DNA of 64,000 nucleotides from Humulus lupulus (lineage: Eukaryota; Streptophyta; Magnoliopsida; Rosales; Cannabaceae): contig NC_084795.1 of the NCBI RefSeq assembly GCF_963169125.1, forward strand, positions 260,023,042 to 260,087,041, written 5' to 3'. The translations under genes were made by a program, and so were the position numbers. This document shows, piece after piece, positions 53,626 to 64,000 of this stretch. Numbering within the stretch: the stretch's first letter is position 1; each line of letters opens with the position of its first letter. Below the pieces are notes generated by a model. The model saw only the letters and a list, made by a program, of their open reading frames with translations, ran no database searches and had not been told where the DNA came from.

Positions 53626-56600
53626 TGTAACGCCCTGGATAGCCAAGACTGCTACACTGTGTACTTATAAGGTGCAGGACTTGTTAATCAAGTCATTAAT
53701 TTAAAAACGTGTCACTAAACATGTATAAGCTAGGGTTAAAAAGGTTTTGGTCTCAAAAGTTTCATTTTATATAATTAAACAGTTTTATACATGGGATCCC
53801 AAAAAAATAGAGTTTAAAAGTTGGTTTACAGAATTCGCAAAGTACAGACAACCATCAGCCTCACTAAGGCAAAATAGACATCTCTGGTTCTTGTGTCCGT
53901 GCCTAAACCCCAACCGTGGCGGCTGAGCAGCTGGTCATGTACATTCGGCCCACAGAGCTCTCCAAGTCAGGGCTGATCAAGCTTGCCCTTGCCTTTACCT
54001 GCACCACGTAGCACCCGTGAGCCAAGGCCCAGCAAGAAAACATAATATGCAACACAAACAATAATAACAAATAGTCAATTCTTTAAGCACAATCATCCAT
54101 CAAATAATCCACATTAACCACTCATCATTTACTCAGAATCAAGGATGCAACTAATCACATATAATGTAACACCCTAAACTCCAAGGACCGTTACGGTGTG
54201 CCTTGTAAACAGTGCTAAACTCCCTAATCGAGTCATTTGGCCAAAATCGTGTATCTAAGTATGATTAGCGGTTTAAGGATTAAAAATTTTGGTTAAGATA
54301 TAACGTTTCATTATAATGTTTATCATATACATTGGGATCCCAAAAATATAATTTAGAGGTCTATTACAAGAAAATATTTACAACCAACCAATCTAGGCGG
54401 CAAAACAGGGTTTAACCCTAGTTTCTCTTCAAACCTCGGCCGTGGTGGTCGAGTAGCTGCATATGTACACATCATCACCTAAGCTCTCCAACTCAAGGAT
54501 GGTCCAGCTTTCTTTTGCCTTTACCTGCACCACATAGCACCCGTGAGACGAAGCCCAGCAAGAAAACTCAATATGCTCATGAACAGTTATAACATGACAT
54601 TGAATCATAAGGCACACGCCTAGCAGATATAGCCCTAATCAAGCAAGCAAATGAGTTCACGTACTGTTGAGTATAACACATCAACCAATGATCACAATAA
54701 TCATCCAGGGATTTTAGCCCAAAATAGAAGAGTGACAATTGTAATAGTCACTGAGGTGGATTCTGTTCCCAACAGCCATGTGACGATAGGGTTACTGGGG
54801 CTTATAGATAAGTGATCATTTCACTAGCTTAAATAGGATAGGTGCATGATGACTAGTCACCAACATAACCTTCCTCACGACTCTAGAGTCATAACTATGG
54901 AACACTGTTCCCTAGCCATGTGACAAGAAGTCACCTAGGCCTTAGGCCCTGGCTCTGAGTAACTAGCTTAGACTAGTCAAGCGCTTATAAGTTTCATCGA
55001 CCTTAGGGTCGGTCCAGCATTAATGCCTTAGAGTTATTCAATGCTAATATCGATTAGATATAATCTTCATTCGGCCCTGCGTTCAGGACGCTATGCCATT
55101 CTCGGCTATTAGGTCTGTGTTATTCGACCAGTGTCAACCCTGACTAGTCAGTGCTATACACAAGTAAGCAATGCCACCAAACATATATCATATCCAATAT
55201 TCGAATATAGGGCATTCAGCATGCTTACTTAACAATTACTAGCATAATTAGGACCATGCATAAACACAGAGGCTCAAGCTCTGAACAATCTCATATTCAA
55301 TAATCATAGCATGCCCTAATCACATATTTCTCGTGCATCACATGCATCATATTTAACCACTTGACATGCCTCAACAATAACCATACATGCATCCAACATG
55401 CATCAAGAATAACCATGCATGTCACATATACACAGGGTGCAGTTTTCTTACCTTTGATCCAAGCACAGGTTACCAATAAGCGAGCCACAAGCACGATCCC
55501 GATTCCAAGCCTCTAGTGATAACCTAGTCACAACCACAAACGGTGATCCAATGAGTTCAAGTTCTAAAACAAATCCTGGAACCAAAACCTAGCCTCCAAG
55601 ACATCAAACCCCACCAATTCGGGTAGTAGGAATGATCCCGAGGACTAAAACCAAGTTCTTGGGGCCAAAACACTCAAACGGGCTCAAACCTGCCCAAGGG
55701 CTGCGACCCTAACAACTTGGGCCGCGACCCCAGCCACTCCAGGAGCAAGGGCCGCAGCGTCCAGCAAGGCCAAACTTGCTCCACCAGCTTCTTCGAGCTA
55801 GGGCTGTAGCGCCCAAGAACAGGGTCGCGGCCCCCAACCCAGAACCAGCCATAAACCCAATTTTAACCATTTAAAACCTCCCAAAAACATACCTAAACAC
55901 CTCCAAATCCAAAAATCAATGTTCCCAAACATCCCCATGATCCAAAACCCATAAAACCCAAGCTTCAAATCTAACAAAAACTCATCAAAACACAATGTAC
56001 AATTCAACCTTAAAATCTTTAAAAACTTAAAACTTGAATTACCTCTGATTGAGTTGTTTCCAACTAAATCCTCCGGCTAATAAGCTTCTAATCTTTCCTA
56101 GGATCGCTATGCCTCAATCCTCGCTTGAATCCGAGTCCTAGAACTCAAGTTACCTTCGAAAATGCGATTGGGAGACGAAAATGGAACTTTGAGGGAGAGA
56201 GAATGTACAGAACGTTCTTTTATTCTTTTAAAAGGTTACTTCAAGCTTAAGTAACCTCAACCAAAACCTAACACTCGGGGTCCCGAAAACACTCCCGGGG
56301 AAAAAATAGTCAAAACCTCAAGAATTTCCCGTTGATCTTACTAACTCCCAATTTATCACCAAATATTAATACTCATTACCCAATAACCCAGTAATGCTCT
56401 AAATAACCCTTAACCTACTCCAAGTCGAGAATAAATCCCGTTGTGACTTTCCCACTAGCTTACCTCCTAGGATCGTCTCGTGCTGAGTAACCCTGGCATA
56501 ACCAAATAATAATAAGGCACCACACACATATCACATATATGTCAAATATGCCCGAAATGGCCAAAATATGAAAATCACCCAATTACTCAGAAATTGGTTC

Positions 56601-58486
56601 ACATGCAAATTGAATACACCCAAACATGCATATTATCATTTAATAACATAATAAGCAATTATGGCCCTCCCGGCCTCCTAATCAATGTCCTAAACCTTAT
56701 TAGGAAATTTGGGGCATTACATATAACATTCAAGTCTCATAATAACCAGGTCACATAATAATCAGGGCTGACAACTTAGGCCGCACCCTCTGTTTACCCC
56801 ACTGACTCCGGCCCGCTTAAACCAAGCTCAGTGCATATTAAGTTGTCCTCGGCTACTAGTGGCCAAGCCGCGCCCTGTGCGCTAGTGTAACCCTTGGAAC
56901 TCTTAGATCGTTGGTTCAATGTTTAGTTTACATGGCATAATACCATCCTTTCAAGCATACACATTAGGGAACCCTTAGTCCCATTATAGATATACAACCA
57001 AGTACAGTTTTCTGACCTTTAGTCTCTGCGTTCACAGACTACGAGCGACGCTCCTCAAGCACGATCTGTTCCCGAGCCCTAGCTTTAGCACCTAGTCACA
57101 GCCAAGGTATTGAGTTCCATTAATATTCAAGTAAAGGTCTACGGGTACAATACTAGCTTTCGGGACATCGAATTCCACCAAGAACGGTGGGGAAATCGAT
57201 CCCGAGCACCCTAAACTACATTCCCGTGCCTAAAATCCCCAAATGTTCAAGTGTGCACCTAAGGGCTGCGGCCCTTGAAGCCTAGCTGTGGCCCGCCCCT
57301 AAAACAGAGCCAAGCCCCCTCCTAGAGAGCAGACACGTGTCGCGGCCCTGCCCTTGGGCGCCGCGGCACTTCCCTTTGGCCGAGCCTCCTTGGCTCCTTT
57401 GCATCCTAGGGCCACAGCGCTCTAGAACAGAGCTGTGGCCCTTCCCTTCGTGCCCAGAAAATTCACCATTTCTAGCATCTAAACCTCATCCAAAACCATC
57501 CCAAAGCTCCCTAATTCAAAACCCATTAATCACAACACTTTTATCATGACTCTAACAACATAATCCAACAGAAAACCCAGGTTAAAACTCATTAAAATCC
57601 CATTTTTAATTTTTGAAACTCAAGAACTTAAGAACACAAAAACCAGTAATGGAACACCATAATTCAGTCATTAACTTATGGATTCAAGCTTACCTCCACA
57701 GCAGAATCACTTCTTTAAGCAAAAATCCAAGCCAACTCTCAGGCTTTCCACCTTAATTCAACCTTGAGATTAAGAACCTAGGAATCCTTAGTTTTCAACC
57801 CATGAACCTTATAATCAATTAGTCAAAATGAAATTCAGTGCTTACTTAGTTTATGGTTGAATTCCCTGGCTGAAACTGAGCTATTTCCTCAAAGCTCTAT
57901 CCTCAAATCACTGAATTCCTAGTTGAATTCACCTTGGTTTTCACTAGTTTTCTTGAGAGAGAGGAGAGGGCTGAACAATAAAGGGTCGATCTATTTTTAT
58001 TCCACTAGCTTCTGTTTTGGCTAAGTCTAACTTTGGCTAATTAAGTCATCCCGAGGCTCGGGGTGTTGAAAACGTCCCCGAGGGCAAAACGGTAAAATTC
58101 CCCAACATTCGCGCCTAGACTTCCTAACCTTAAATATATCTCCATATATTTATTTCCATAACCCGATAGTCTAAATAACTACCCGATACCTAAAATACCC
58201 CTGACTTATCCAAAGTCAAATATTAAGCTCGTTGTGACTTTTCCCACTATCTAGCTCCCTAAGATCACCTCAAGTCGTTCTTTGCTAACTTGCCCACATA
58301 ATAATGTGGTTCTCACAAATACTATATATATCGCATTTACATTCATATAATCATACGAGCATTTTTATCATATAGTTATGCATTTAAATCAATAAATTCA
58401 TTCAAATCACATATAAGTCAATTATGCCCTCCCGGCACACTAATCAAGGCCCTTAAGCCTTATTAGCAAATTTTGGGGTCGTTACA
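53626..58486 (-). repeat. LTR6: 3' LTR of the chromovirus, split by LTR5
   Basis: Sense 'tgtaacgaccc...ccagggcgttaca', made of 56727-58486 and 53626-54164. About 2.3 kb without the insert. It carries the GC island (57255-57440) and the conserved motifs AAAG/GTCAGA (GT at 57016) and TGGTGCAG/GTAAAGG (AG ending 53999). It inserted in LTR4 next to 'tggat' (53621-53625). Confidence 0.9.
54165..56721 (-). mobile_element. LTR5: solo Tekay-like LTR (2557 bp) nested in LTR6
   Basis: Sense 'tgtaatgccccaaat...tagggtgttaca'; exact duplication 'tataa' (54160-54164 and 56722-56726). GC island 55690-55835. Splice-like motifs: GT at 55451, AG ending 54535, about 917 nt apart, the same spacing class as LTR3. 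Confidence 0.95.
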
Positions 58487-58499
58487 ACTATCCCCTCCT
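58487..58499 (-). other. polypurine tract of the chromovirus
   Basis: Minus sense 'aggaggggatagt' directly before the 3' LTR start at 58486. Confidence 0.85.
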
Positions 58500-58522
58500 A
58501 ATGAGAATTTTGTCCTCGAAAT

Positions 58523-59017
58523 TTACCTGAATAGCTCAGGATATTGATCCCGCATCGCTAACTCTAACTCCCAGGTCGCTTCGTCGACCTTGTTATTTCT
58601 CCACAACACCTTAACTAACGGAATTGTCTTATTCCATAAAACTTTGTCCTTCCAATCCAAAATCTGGACTGGTCGCTCTTCATAGGACAAATCTGTCTGT
58701 AACTCTAAGTCCTCATACCTCAGTACATGCGTTGTATCTGAAACATACTTCCGCAACATGGAGACATGGAATACATCGTGAACCCCTGACAACGACGGTG
58801 GCAAGGCCAACCTATAAGCCACCTGACCAATCCTCTCCAGGATCTCAAAAGGTCCAACAAACTAAGGGTTCAGCTTGCCCTTCACTCCAAATCTCCTTAC
58901 CCCTCTCAATGGTGAGACTCGCAGAAACACATGGTCCCCAACCTGGAACTCCACATTCCTACGTTTAGGATCAGCGTAGCTTTTCTGTCTACTCTGCGAC
59001 ACAAGCATTCTGGCTCA
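58523..59017 (-). pseudogene. chromovirus integrase C-terminus and chromodomain
   Basis: Reads [64 protein letters not shown], then a chromodomain-like tail [19 protein letters not shown] ending DQYPELF and a stop at 58523. A TAG lies at 58862-58864. The chromodomain places the element in the Tekay/Del group. Confidence 0.9.
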
Positions 59018-60037
59018 AATCTTCTCAATAGCCTCATTAGTCTTCTGAACCATATCTGGCCCTAAGTACCTCCTTTCACCCATCTCATCCCAATGTATGG
59101 GTGATCTACATTTTCTCCCATATAACATCTCATAAGGGGCCACCCCAATCGTGGACTGATAACTGTTGTTATACGAGAATTCAATCAACGGTAAGTACTT
59201 ACTCCAAGACCCCTCGAAATCAATCACACACGCCCTAAGCATGTCCTCCAATACTTGAATCATCCTCTCAGGCTGTCCATCAGTTTGAGGATGAAAAGCT
59301 GTGCTAAATTTCAACTGAGTCCCCATAGCTTTCTACAGAGCTCCCCAAAACTTAGAGGTAAAGATGGGATCTCGATTAGACACAATAGACTTTGGAACCC
59401 CATGGAGACGAACTATCTCCCTCACATACAACTCTGCATACTGTTCCACTGTATAGGTCAATTTCACTGGTAGAAAATGAGCTGACTTGGTGTATCTGTC
59501 TACTATCACCCACACCGAGTCACAAAGTCCCACTGTCCTGGGTAATCCTCCCACGAAATCCATCGTGATGTCCTCCCACTTCCATTCTGAGATACCCAAA
59601 GGCTGAAGCAATCCCGCTGGTCGCTGATGCTCAACCTTAACCTGTTGACATGTCAAACATCTAGACACATACTCTACCACATCCTTCTTCATTCTGGGCC
59701 ACCAGTATAATGTCCGTAGATCCTGATACATCTTCATGGTACCCGGATGAAGCGAGTATGGTGTAGTGTAAGACTCATCCAGTATCTCCCGTTTGATCCC
59801 CTCATCAGCTGGAACACAAATCCGCCCCTGATATCGAAGCATACCAGTCTCAGAGATGGAATAATCCCTAGTTGTCCCCTCTAAAACATGCTGCCTAACT
59901 TCCTGCAACTGCGCATCCACCATTTGTCCCTCCTTAATCCTCTCCAGCAGGGTCGACTGAAAGGTAATATTAGCTAACTGGCCCACCACCAATTCTATTC
60001 TTGCTCTGGTCATTTCATCAACTAACTCCCTCGAGAT
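59018..60037 (-). pseudogene. chromovirus integrase
   Basis: Zinc domain HPGTMKMYQDLRTLYWW..CLTCQQVK, catalytic core ITMDFVGGLPRT, FSTAFHPQTDGQPERMIQ..E. All in the same frame as the rest of pol. TAG at 59333-59335 and TGA at 59015-59017 interrupt it where Q and R are expected. Confidence 0.93.
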
Positions 60038-60682
60038 CTAGGTGGAACTATACAAATGCCCTGGGCCCCTCCAGCTCAATGCATCCGCCACCACGTTGGC
60101 TTTCCCTGGGTGATAAAGGATATCACAGTCATAATCCTTAACCAACTCCAACCAATGCCTTTGTCTCATGTTCAGATCTTTCTGAGTGAAGAAATATTTC
60201 AAACTCTTGTGGTCAGTGTATATCTCGCACTTCTCCCCATAAAGATAATGCCGCCAAACCTTTAGTGCGAATACCATTGCCGCCAGTTCCAAATCATGAG
60301 TAGGATACCGCTGCTCATACTCCTTCAGCTGCCGAGATGCATAGGCTATAACTTTCTCATTCTGCATCAGCACGCAGCCTAAACCCATCCTCGATGCATC
60401 ACAGTAAACCACAAACTTTCCTTCCTTCGAAGGAAGACTCAGCACTGGTGCAAAAATAAGCCGTCGCTTCAACTCTTGAAAATTGTTCTCACACTTCTCT
60501 GACCAAACAAACTTCTGATTCTTCCTCGTCAACTCTGTCATTGGTGAAGAAATCTTTGAAAAACTCTCTATGAACCGTCTGTAATAACATGCCAACCCAA
60601 GGAAACTCCGCACCTCTGAGGCGTTCCTTGGCCTCGGCCAATCCCTTACTGCTTCTACCTTGGACGGATCTACCTTAATCCC
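60038..60682 (-). pseudogene. chromovirus RT thumb and RNase H
   Basis: [68 protein letters not shown] and [13 protein letters not shown]: the canonical Ty3/gypsy RNase H with its D-E-D residues. Ends at a TAG (60038-60040). Confidence 0.93.
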
Positions 60683-61282
60683 TTATGCTCCAACTATATG
60701 CCCAAGAAAAGTCACCTCTAGCAACCAAAACTCACACTTCTTAAACTTGGCATACAACTGATGCTCCCTTAAACTCTGTAAAACCTGTCGAAGATGCTGC
60801 TCATGCTCTGCCTCTGAACTAGAGTATACCAAGATGTCGTCGATGAAGACAATGACAAACTGATCCAAGAAGTCCTTGAACACCCTGTTCATCAAATCCA
60901 TAAAAGCTGTCAGGGCATTGGTCAAACCGAAAGACATGACCAAGAACTCATAGTGCCCATATCGCGTCCGGAAGGCCGTCTTCAGTATATCCTCATCTTT
61001 GATCCTCAGCTGGTTATAACCAGATCGTAGATCAATCTTTGAGAACACCGTCTTTACCTGTAGCTGATTGAACAAGTCATCAATCCTTGGTAGAGGGTAC
61101 TTATTCTTTATGGTCAACTTGTTTAATTCTCGATAGTCTATACACATCCTCAACGTCCCGTCCTTCTTCTTAACAAATAACACTGGAGTGCCCCATGGCG
61201 AGTAACTAGGTTTGATGAATCCCAGATCCAGAAGCTCCTGCAACTGTATCTTTAATTCCTTCAACTCAGCTGGAGCCATTCT
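60683..61282 (-). pseudogene. chromovirus reverse transcriptase
   Basis: [67 protein letters not shown] (catalytic DD), [17 protein letters not shown]. The usual PFGLTNAPA..F reads [11 protein letters not shown]. Bounded by TAA codons at 61283-61285 and 60683-60685. Confidence 0.93.
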
Positions 61283-62056
61283 TTATGGTGTCCTTGATAC
61301 TGGTTCTATCCCTGGTGCTAACTCAATCTCAAATTGGATCTCCCTACGCGGTGGCAACCCTGGTAGATCCTCAGGAAATACATCCAAAAACTCACACACT
61401 AATCTGGTCTCTCCCGGCCCTGCCGGCATAACCCTAGTAGCATCCACTACACTGGCCAGAAAACCTATGCATCCTCCCTGCAGTAAGTCTTTGGCTCTCA
61501 ACACTGAAATAATGGGTACGCGGGGTCCAGACACCGCACCCACAAAGACAAAAGGATCCTCGTCCTTGGGCTCAAAAGTCACCATCTTCTTCCTGCAGTC
61601 AATGGTAGCCCCACATCTGACCAACCAGTCCATCCCCAGAATCTTGTCAAAATCCTCCATGTCTAACTCGATCAAATCCACCGAAAGTTCCCTACTATCA
61701 ACCATCACTGGCAGTGCCCTAATCCATCTCCTAGAAACTACCAGTTCCCCTGTAGGCAATAAAGTCCCAAACCCTACAGTCTGATATTCACTAGGTCTAC
61801 ACAATCTATCAATCACTCTACTAGAAACAAAGGAATGTGTAGCACCAGAATCAATCAATACAGTAAAAGGAGAGCCAGTGCTAGAAAGCTGACATGTCAC
61901 TACCGAGGGACTAGCCTCGGCCTCTGCCTGAGTCAAGGTGAATACTCGAGCTGGAGTCAAGCTATCCACCTTCCCTGCTTCACCTTTCTTCACTGTTGGG
62001 CAGTCTTTCCTGAGATGCCCAACTGTTCCGCCACAAAGCAAGCCTTGGCATGACAC
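61283..62056 (-). pseudogene. chromovirus zinc knuckle end and protease
   Basis: VGHLRKDCP (knuckle), then VLIDSGATHSFVSSRVIDR with the D-S-G-A protease site, FDKILGMDWLVRCGATIDC and DLPGLPPRREIQFEIEL, leading to RT. No stop inside about 257 codons. Confidence 0.92.
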
Positions 62057-62958
62057 TCGCCCAGATGGTGTCTTCTACACCTCGAGCACTCCAGATAGGT
62101 CCGCCATGCCTCCCCGCCACCCTGACGGCCACCCTAACCACCCCGACCCCTCCTATCAGGACCAGCAGCGGTCGAACTGTCAGGAGCCTTTCTCTTGAAG
62201 TCACTGGGGCCTCCGCCCCTACCTGTCCCTGAATAAGGAGGCACCACTCTGCGGCCCTCACGCCTCACAGTACTTTCCCTCCATATCTTGTTCTTCGCTT
62301 CCTCAGCGATAAGAGCCGTCTCAATGGCTTAGGCATAAGTTGTTCCTCCAGGTACCGTTGTGATCCTGACATCCCGGGCTATCATAGCATTAAGCCCCCT
62401 GATGAATCTATCTTGCCTAGCAGCATTAGTAGGCACAAGATCTGGTGCAAACTTTGCAAGCCTGTCAAATTTTAGGGCATATTCAATAACAGTCCTATTG
62501 CCCTGCACCAAACCCACGAACTCATTAACTTTTGCTGCCCTGACGGCAACATTATAATATTTCTGACTGAACAAATCTTTGAAACCTTCCCAACTCAAGG
62601 CAGTAACATCCCTGGTCTGCGATGCCACTTCCCACCAGATGCGAGCATCTTCTCTCAACATATACGTGGCACAGGCCACCCTGTCATGCCCCTCTATCCT
62701 CATGAAATCCAGGATAGTAGTAATCATTGTCAGCCATTGCTCGACCTTTAGTGGATTTGGTCCCCCCTCAAAGATTGGAGGTTGTTGCCTCCTGAACCGC
62801 TCATATAATGGCTCCCACCTATTCCCAACCTCCCCGGGCTGTACAGCTGGTACCACTGCAAGTGGTACAAAAGGGGCAGCGCTCCCTGATGGAGCCTGTT
62901 GTTGCAGTAGGCGAATCTGTTCATCCTGGCTCTGTAATCGAGGCTGCATATCTGCCAT
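62033..62958 (-). pseudogene. chromovirus gag
   Basis: From the Met at 62958: PLYERFRRQQPPIFEGGPNP, WWEVASQTRDVTALSWEGF, FVGLVQGNRTVIEYALKFDR, LNAMIARDVR, then R/G-rich linker and a CSRCRRHHLGEC pre-knuckle. TAA (62329-62331) and TAG (62134-62136) interrupt it. A one-base deletion near 62033 inside the zinc knuckle shifts the frame relative to pol; repairing it conceptually makes gag-pol a single frame, the normal Tekay arrangement. Confidence 0.92.
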
Positions 62959-63530
62959 GAGTTACTGCCAGTTCTCAGGGACTGGCGAAGGAATCTGGCC
63001 CTGGTCATCACCCACGGTCCCAGACCTAGTGCCGGCTAGTCACGTAGATTTTCTTGGACGCATAGCTATCCAAGTCAATCTGCAATCAACGACTCGGTAG
63101 TCAAACCATGATGACAGGGTAAAAGCTTCTCCAAAATCCACCAATGGAACATAACCAATCACAAGCAATCAACATATAGGCATCCATCCACATGCACCAG
63201 CTGCTAATGAGCATGCCTCTAATCTCATCACACAATAGCTATGAAACAAACATTCATCCATACACAATATACAAGTAATCATCCAAATATTCATTTACAT
63301 GCACGGCGATGCTAATAAACATGCCTCAATATTCTCACATAACAGTCAAGGGCCAGGCCCTATCAGTATCTCATGCTTCCTATTAATCCAATAAATAACA
63401 ACATTCATAACTCATTTCAGGCATATAAGCATATAAACACATATACACATTACCAAACCCTGATTTGAGCTTGTCTCTAGCAGCGAATGTACATGTCCAG
63501 CCGGTCTTCAGGAACCCTTAAACCTAGGAT
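62959..63530. other. chromovirus leader
   Basis: Untranslated sequence between PBS and gag, with no coding potential; several 'aagcatataa'/'catgcctcaat' repeats near 63200-63330. Confidence 0.7.
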
Positions 63531-63542
63531 GCTCTGATACCA
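63531..63542 (-). other. primer-binding site of the chromovirus
   Basis: Minus sense 'tggtatcagagc', the initiator tRNA-Met PBS of many plant LTR elements. Two bases separate it from the Cassandra-type LTR at 63545. Confidence 0.9.
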
Positions 63543-63544
63543 TT

Positions 63545-63918
63545 TGTAACGCCTCACATCACTATGGCTTCTTCCTGGAATGACGACTGGCCCTACAAAC
63601 CAACACAAGTCTTTCCAGTGTGCTTTGTCCTCACTCGCACGCTTCCTGGGAAAACTTCCCAGGAGGTTACCCATCTTGAGATTACTCCAGGTTAAGCACG
63701 CTTAACTTTGGAGTTCTCAAGTGATGGGCTACCGAAAAGAAGATGCATCTTGTTAGCATAGGTAGTACCCATCAATTCTTTTAAGCATTCTTCAATTGTG
63801 TAGTCTCATACCTACACAGTCTTAGAATCATCACACTTGACCTTCCCCATGCGATGTGGGATTGCACAGCTTTTTACCCGGTCTTTCCCTTACGGATCAC
63901 AGGATTCTGACTGTCACA
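63545..63918 (-). repeat. Cassandra-type 3' LTR (374 bp)
   Basis: Sense 'tgtgacagtcag...gaggcgttaca'. It contains a 5S rRNA-like segment (63650-63770), the defining trait of Cassandra TRIM elements. A purine tract precedes it and the chromovirus PBS follows it. It does not resemble LTR6 beyond the last nine bases. Confidence 0.85.
63650..63770 (-). rRNA. 5S rRNA-like sequence inside an LTR
   Basis: In the minus sense 'aactccaaagttaagcgtgc' and 'gatgggtaacctcctgggaa' match the internal promoter and 3' region of plant 5S rRNA with about one change per 20 bases; the start, 'ggtactacctatgctaacaa', is more diverged. It is not part of a 5S array. In Cassandra such sequences can act as polymerase III promoters; activity here is not shown. 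Confidence 0.8.
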
Positions 63919-63990
63919 ATCACCCCCCCTTACGGGCCCGACGTCCCCGTCGGCCACACTTCTGACTGGGTCAAGGCTCTGATACCAAGT
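63919..63990 (-). mobile_element. Cassandra internal domain (72 bp) with PBS and PPT
   Basis: Minus sense: PBS 'tggtatcagagcc' (63987-63975), about 40 bp of unique sequence, and the PPT 'gtaagggggggtgat' (63933-63919) directly before the 3' LTR. The total expected length, two LTRs of 374 bp plus 72 bp (about 820 bp), fits Cassandra elements. No coding capacity. Confidence 0.85.
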
Positions 63991-64000
63991 TGTAACAACC
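63991..64000 (-). repeat. edge of the Cassandra 5' LTR
   Basis: 'tgtaacaacc' is the start (+ strand) of a further LTR running out of the window; it differs slightly from the 3' LTR start 'tgtaacgcct'. Confidence 0.6.

Noticed and set aside
61212..61784. A 190-residue frame on the + strand
   Set aside because: Complementary shadow of the chromovirus protease/RT coding region.
58523..62958. Endogenous pararetrovirus
   Set aside because: Domain order protease-RT-RNase H-integrase with a chromodomain, LTRs, PBS and PPT identify an LTR retrotransposon; no movement or coat protein is present.
63531..63542. tRNA-like words at PBS sites
   Set aside because: These short matches are complements of tRNA 3' ends used as primers; no cloverleaf or polymerase III boxes surround them.
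63650..63770. A functional 5S rRNA gene
   Set aside because: The sequence is diverged, single-copy and embedded in an LTR with PPT and PBS next to it, so it is read as part of a Cassandra element rather than a ribosomal gene.

Overview
The window is plant nuclear DNA, almost certainly from a eudicot, made of nested transposable elements. I found no convincing host protein-coding gene, tRNA gene or CRISPR array. The eukaryotic diagnosis rests on Ty3/gypsy and Ty1/copia polyproteins, CACTA transposase, hAT and MULE-type miniature elements, a LINE ORF1 remnant and a 5S-bearing TRIM. The mix would suit a Rosales genome such as Cannabaceae, but nothing in the sequence proves that.

Layout, left to right. 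1-2820: T-rich, decayed, internally duplicated sequence. 3080-4127: a CACTA terminus carrying a hAT miniature element (3206-3758). 4131-5620: a gypsy LTR fragment (LTR1). 5991-6770: a copia gag/LTR scrap. 6771-7054 and 11700-16014: a Tat-type gypsy element, split by a young non-autonomous LTR element (7055-11699). 16015-17212 and 19604-19990: a copia element that the Tat element landed in, itself carrying solo LTR2 (17213-19598). About 21730-29560: a second copia element, carrying solo LTR3 (26552-28696). 29740-30840: LINE ORF1 relic. 30905-38400: tandem repeats, four foldback elements (one nested in another) and an Ivana-like copia (33298-35569). 38410-43925: a copia LTR split by a TSD-flanked Tat element (38680-43273). 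That element has lost almost all of gag-pol but keeps an antisense, spliced gene. 43930-46059: a CACTA relic holding a gypsy LTR. 46060-47760: an old repeat holding a hAT miniature element and a solo LTR. 49155-51758: a CACTA element with a TNP2-type transposase. 51759-53625: LTR4, cut by a Tekay/Del-like chromovirus (53626-63544), whose 3' LTR (LTR6) hosts solo LTR5 (54165-56721). 63545-64000: a Cassandra-type element abutting the chromovirus PBS.

Relative ages follow from nesting. Exact target-site duplications are visible for solo LTR2 (gtcat), LTR3 (tttag), LTR5 (tataa), the Tat element (aaagg) and both hAT elements. The 7.1-11.7 kb element looks youngest (3 substitutions and 1 indel in about 260 comparable LTR bases). 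The Tat element has about 23 substitutions in about 553 bases.

Points that go beyond routine annotation: (1) a Cassandra 3' LTR sits exactly where the chromovirus 5' LTR should be, joined at the primer-binding site; (2) the Tat element carries an antisense gene with its own TATA box, a leader intron and two phase-preserving coding introns; (3) the large Tekay-type LTRs share conserved splice-donor and splice-acceptor motifs, suggesting an LTR-borne intron of about 450 or about 915 nt; (4) five hairpins in the leader of the 7.1-11.7 kb element show compensatory base changes.
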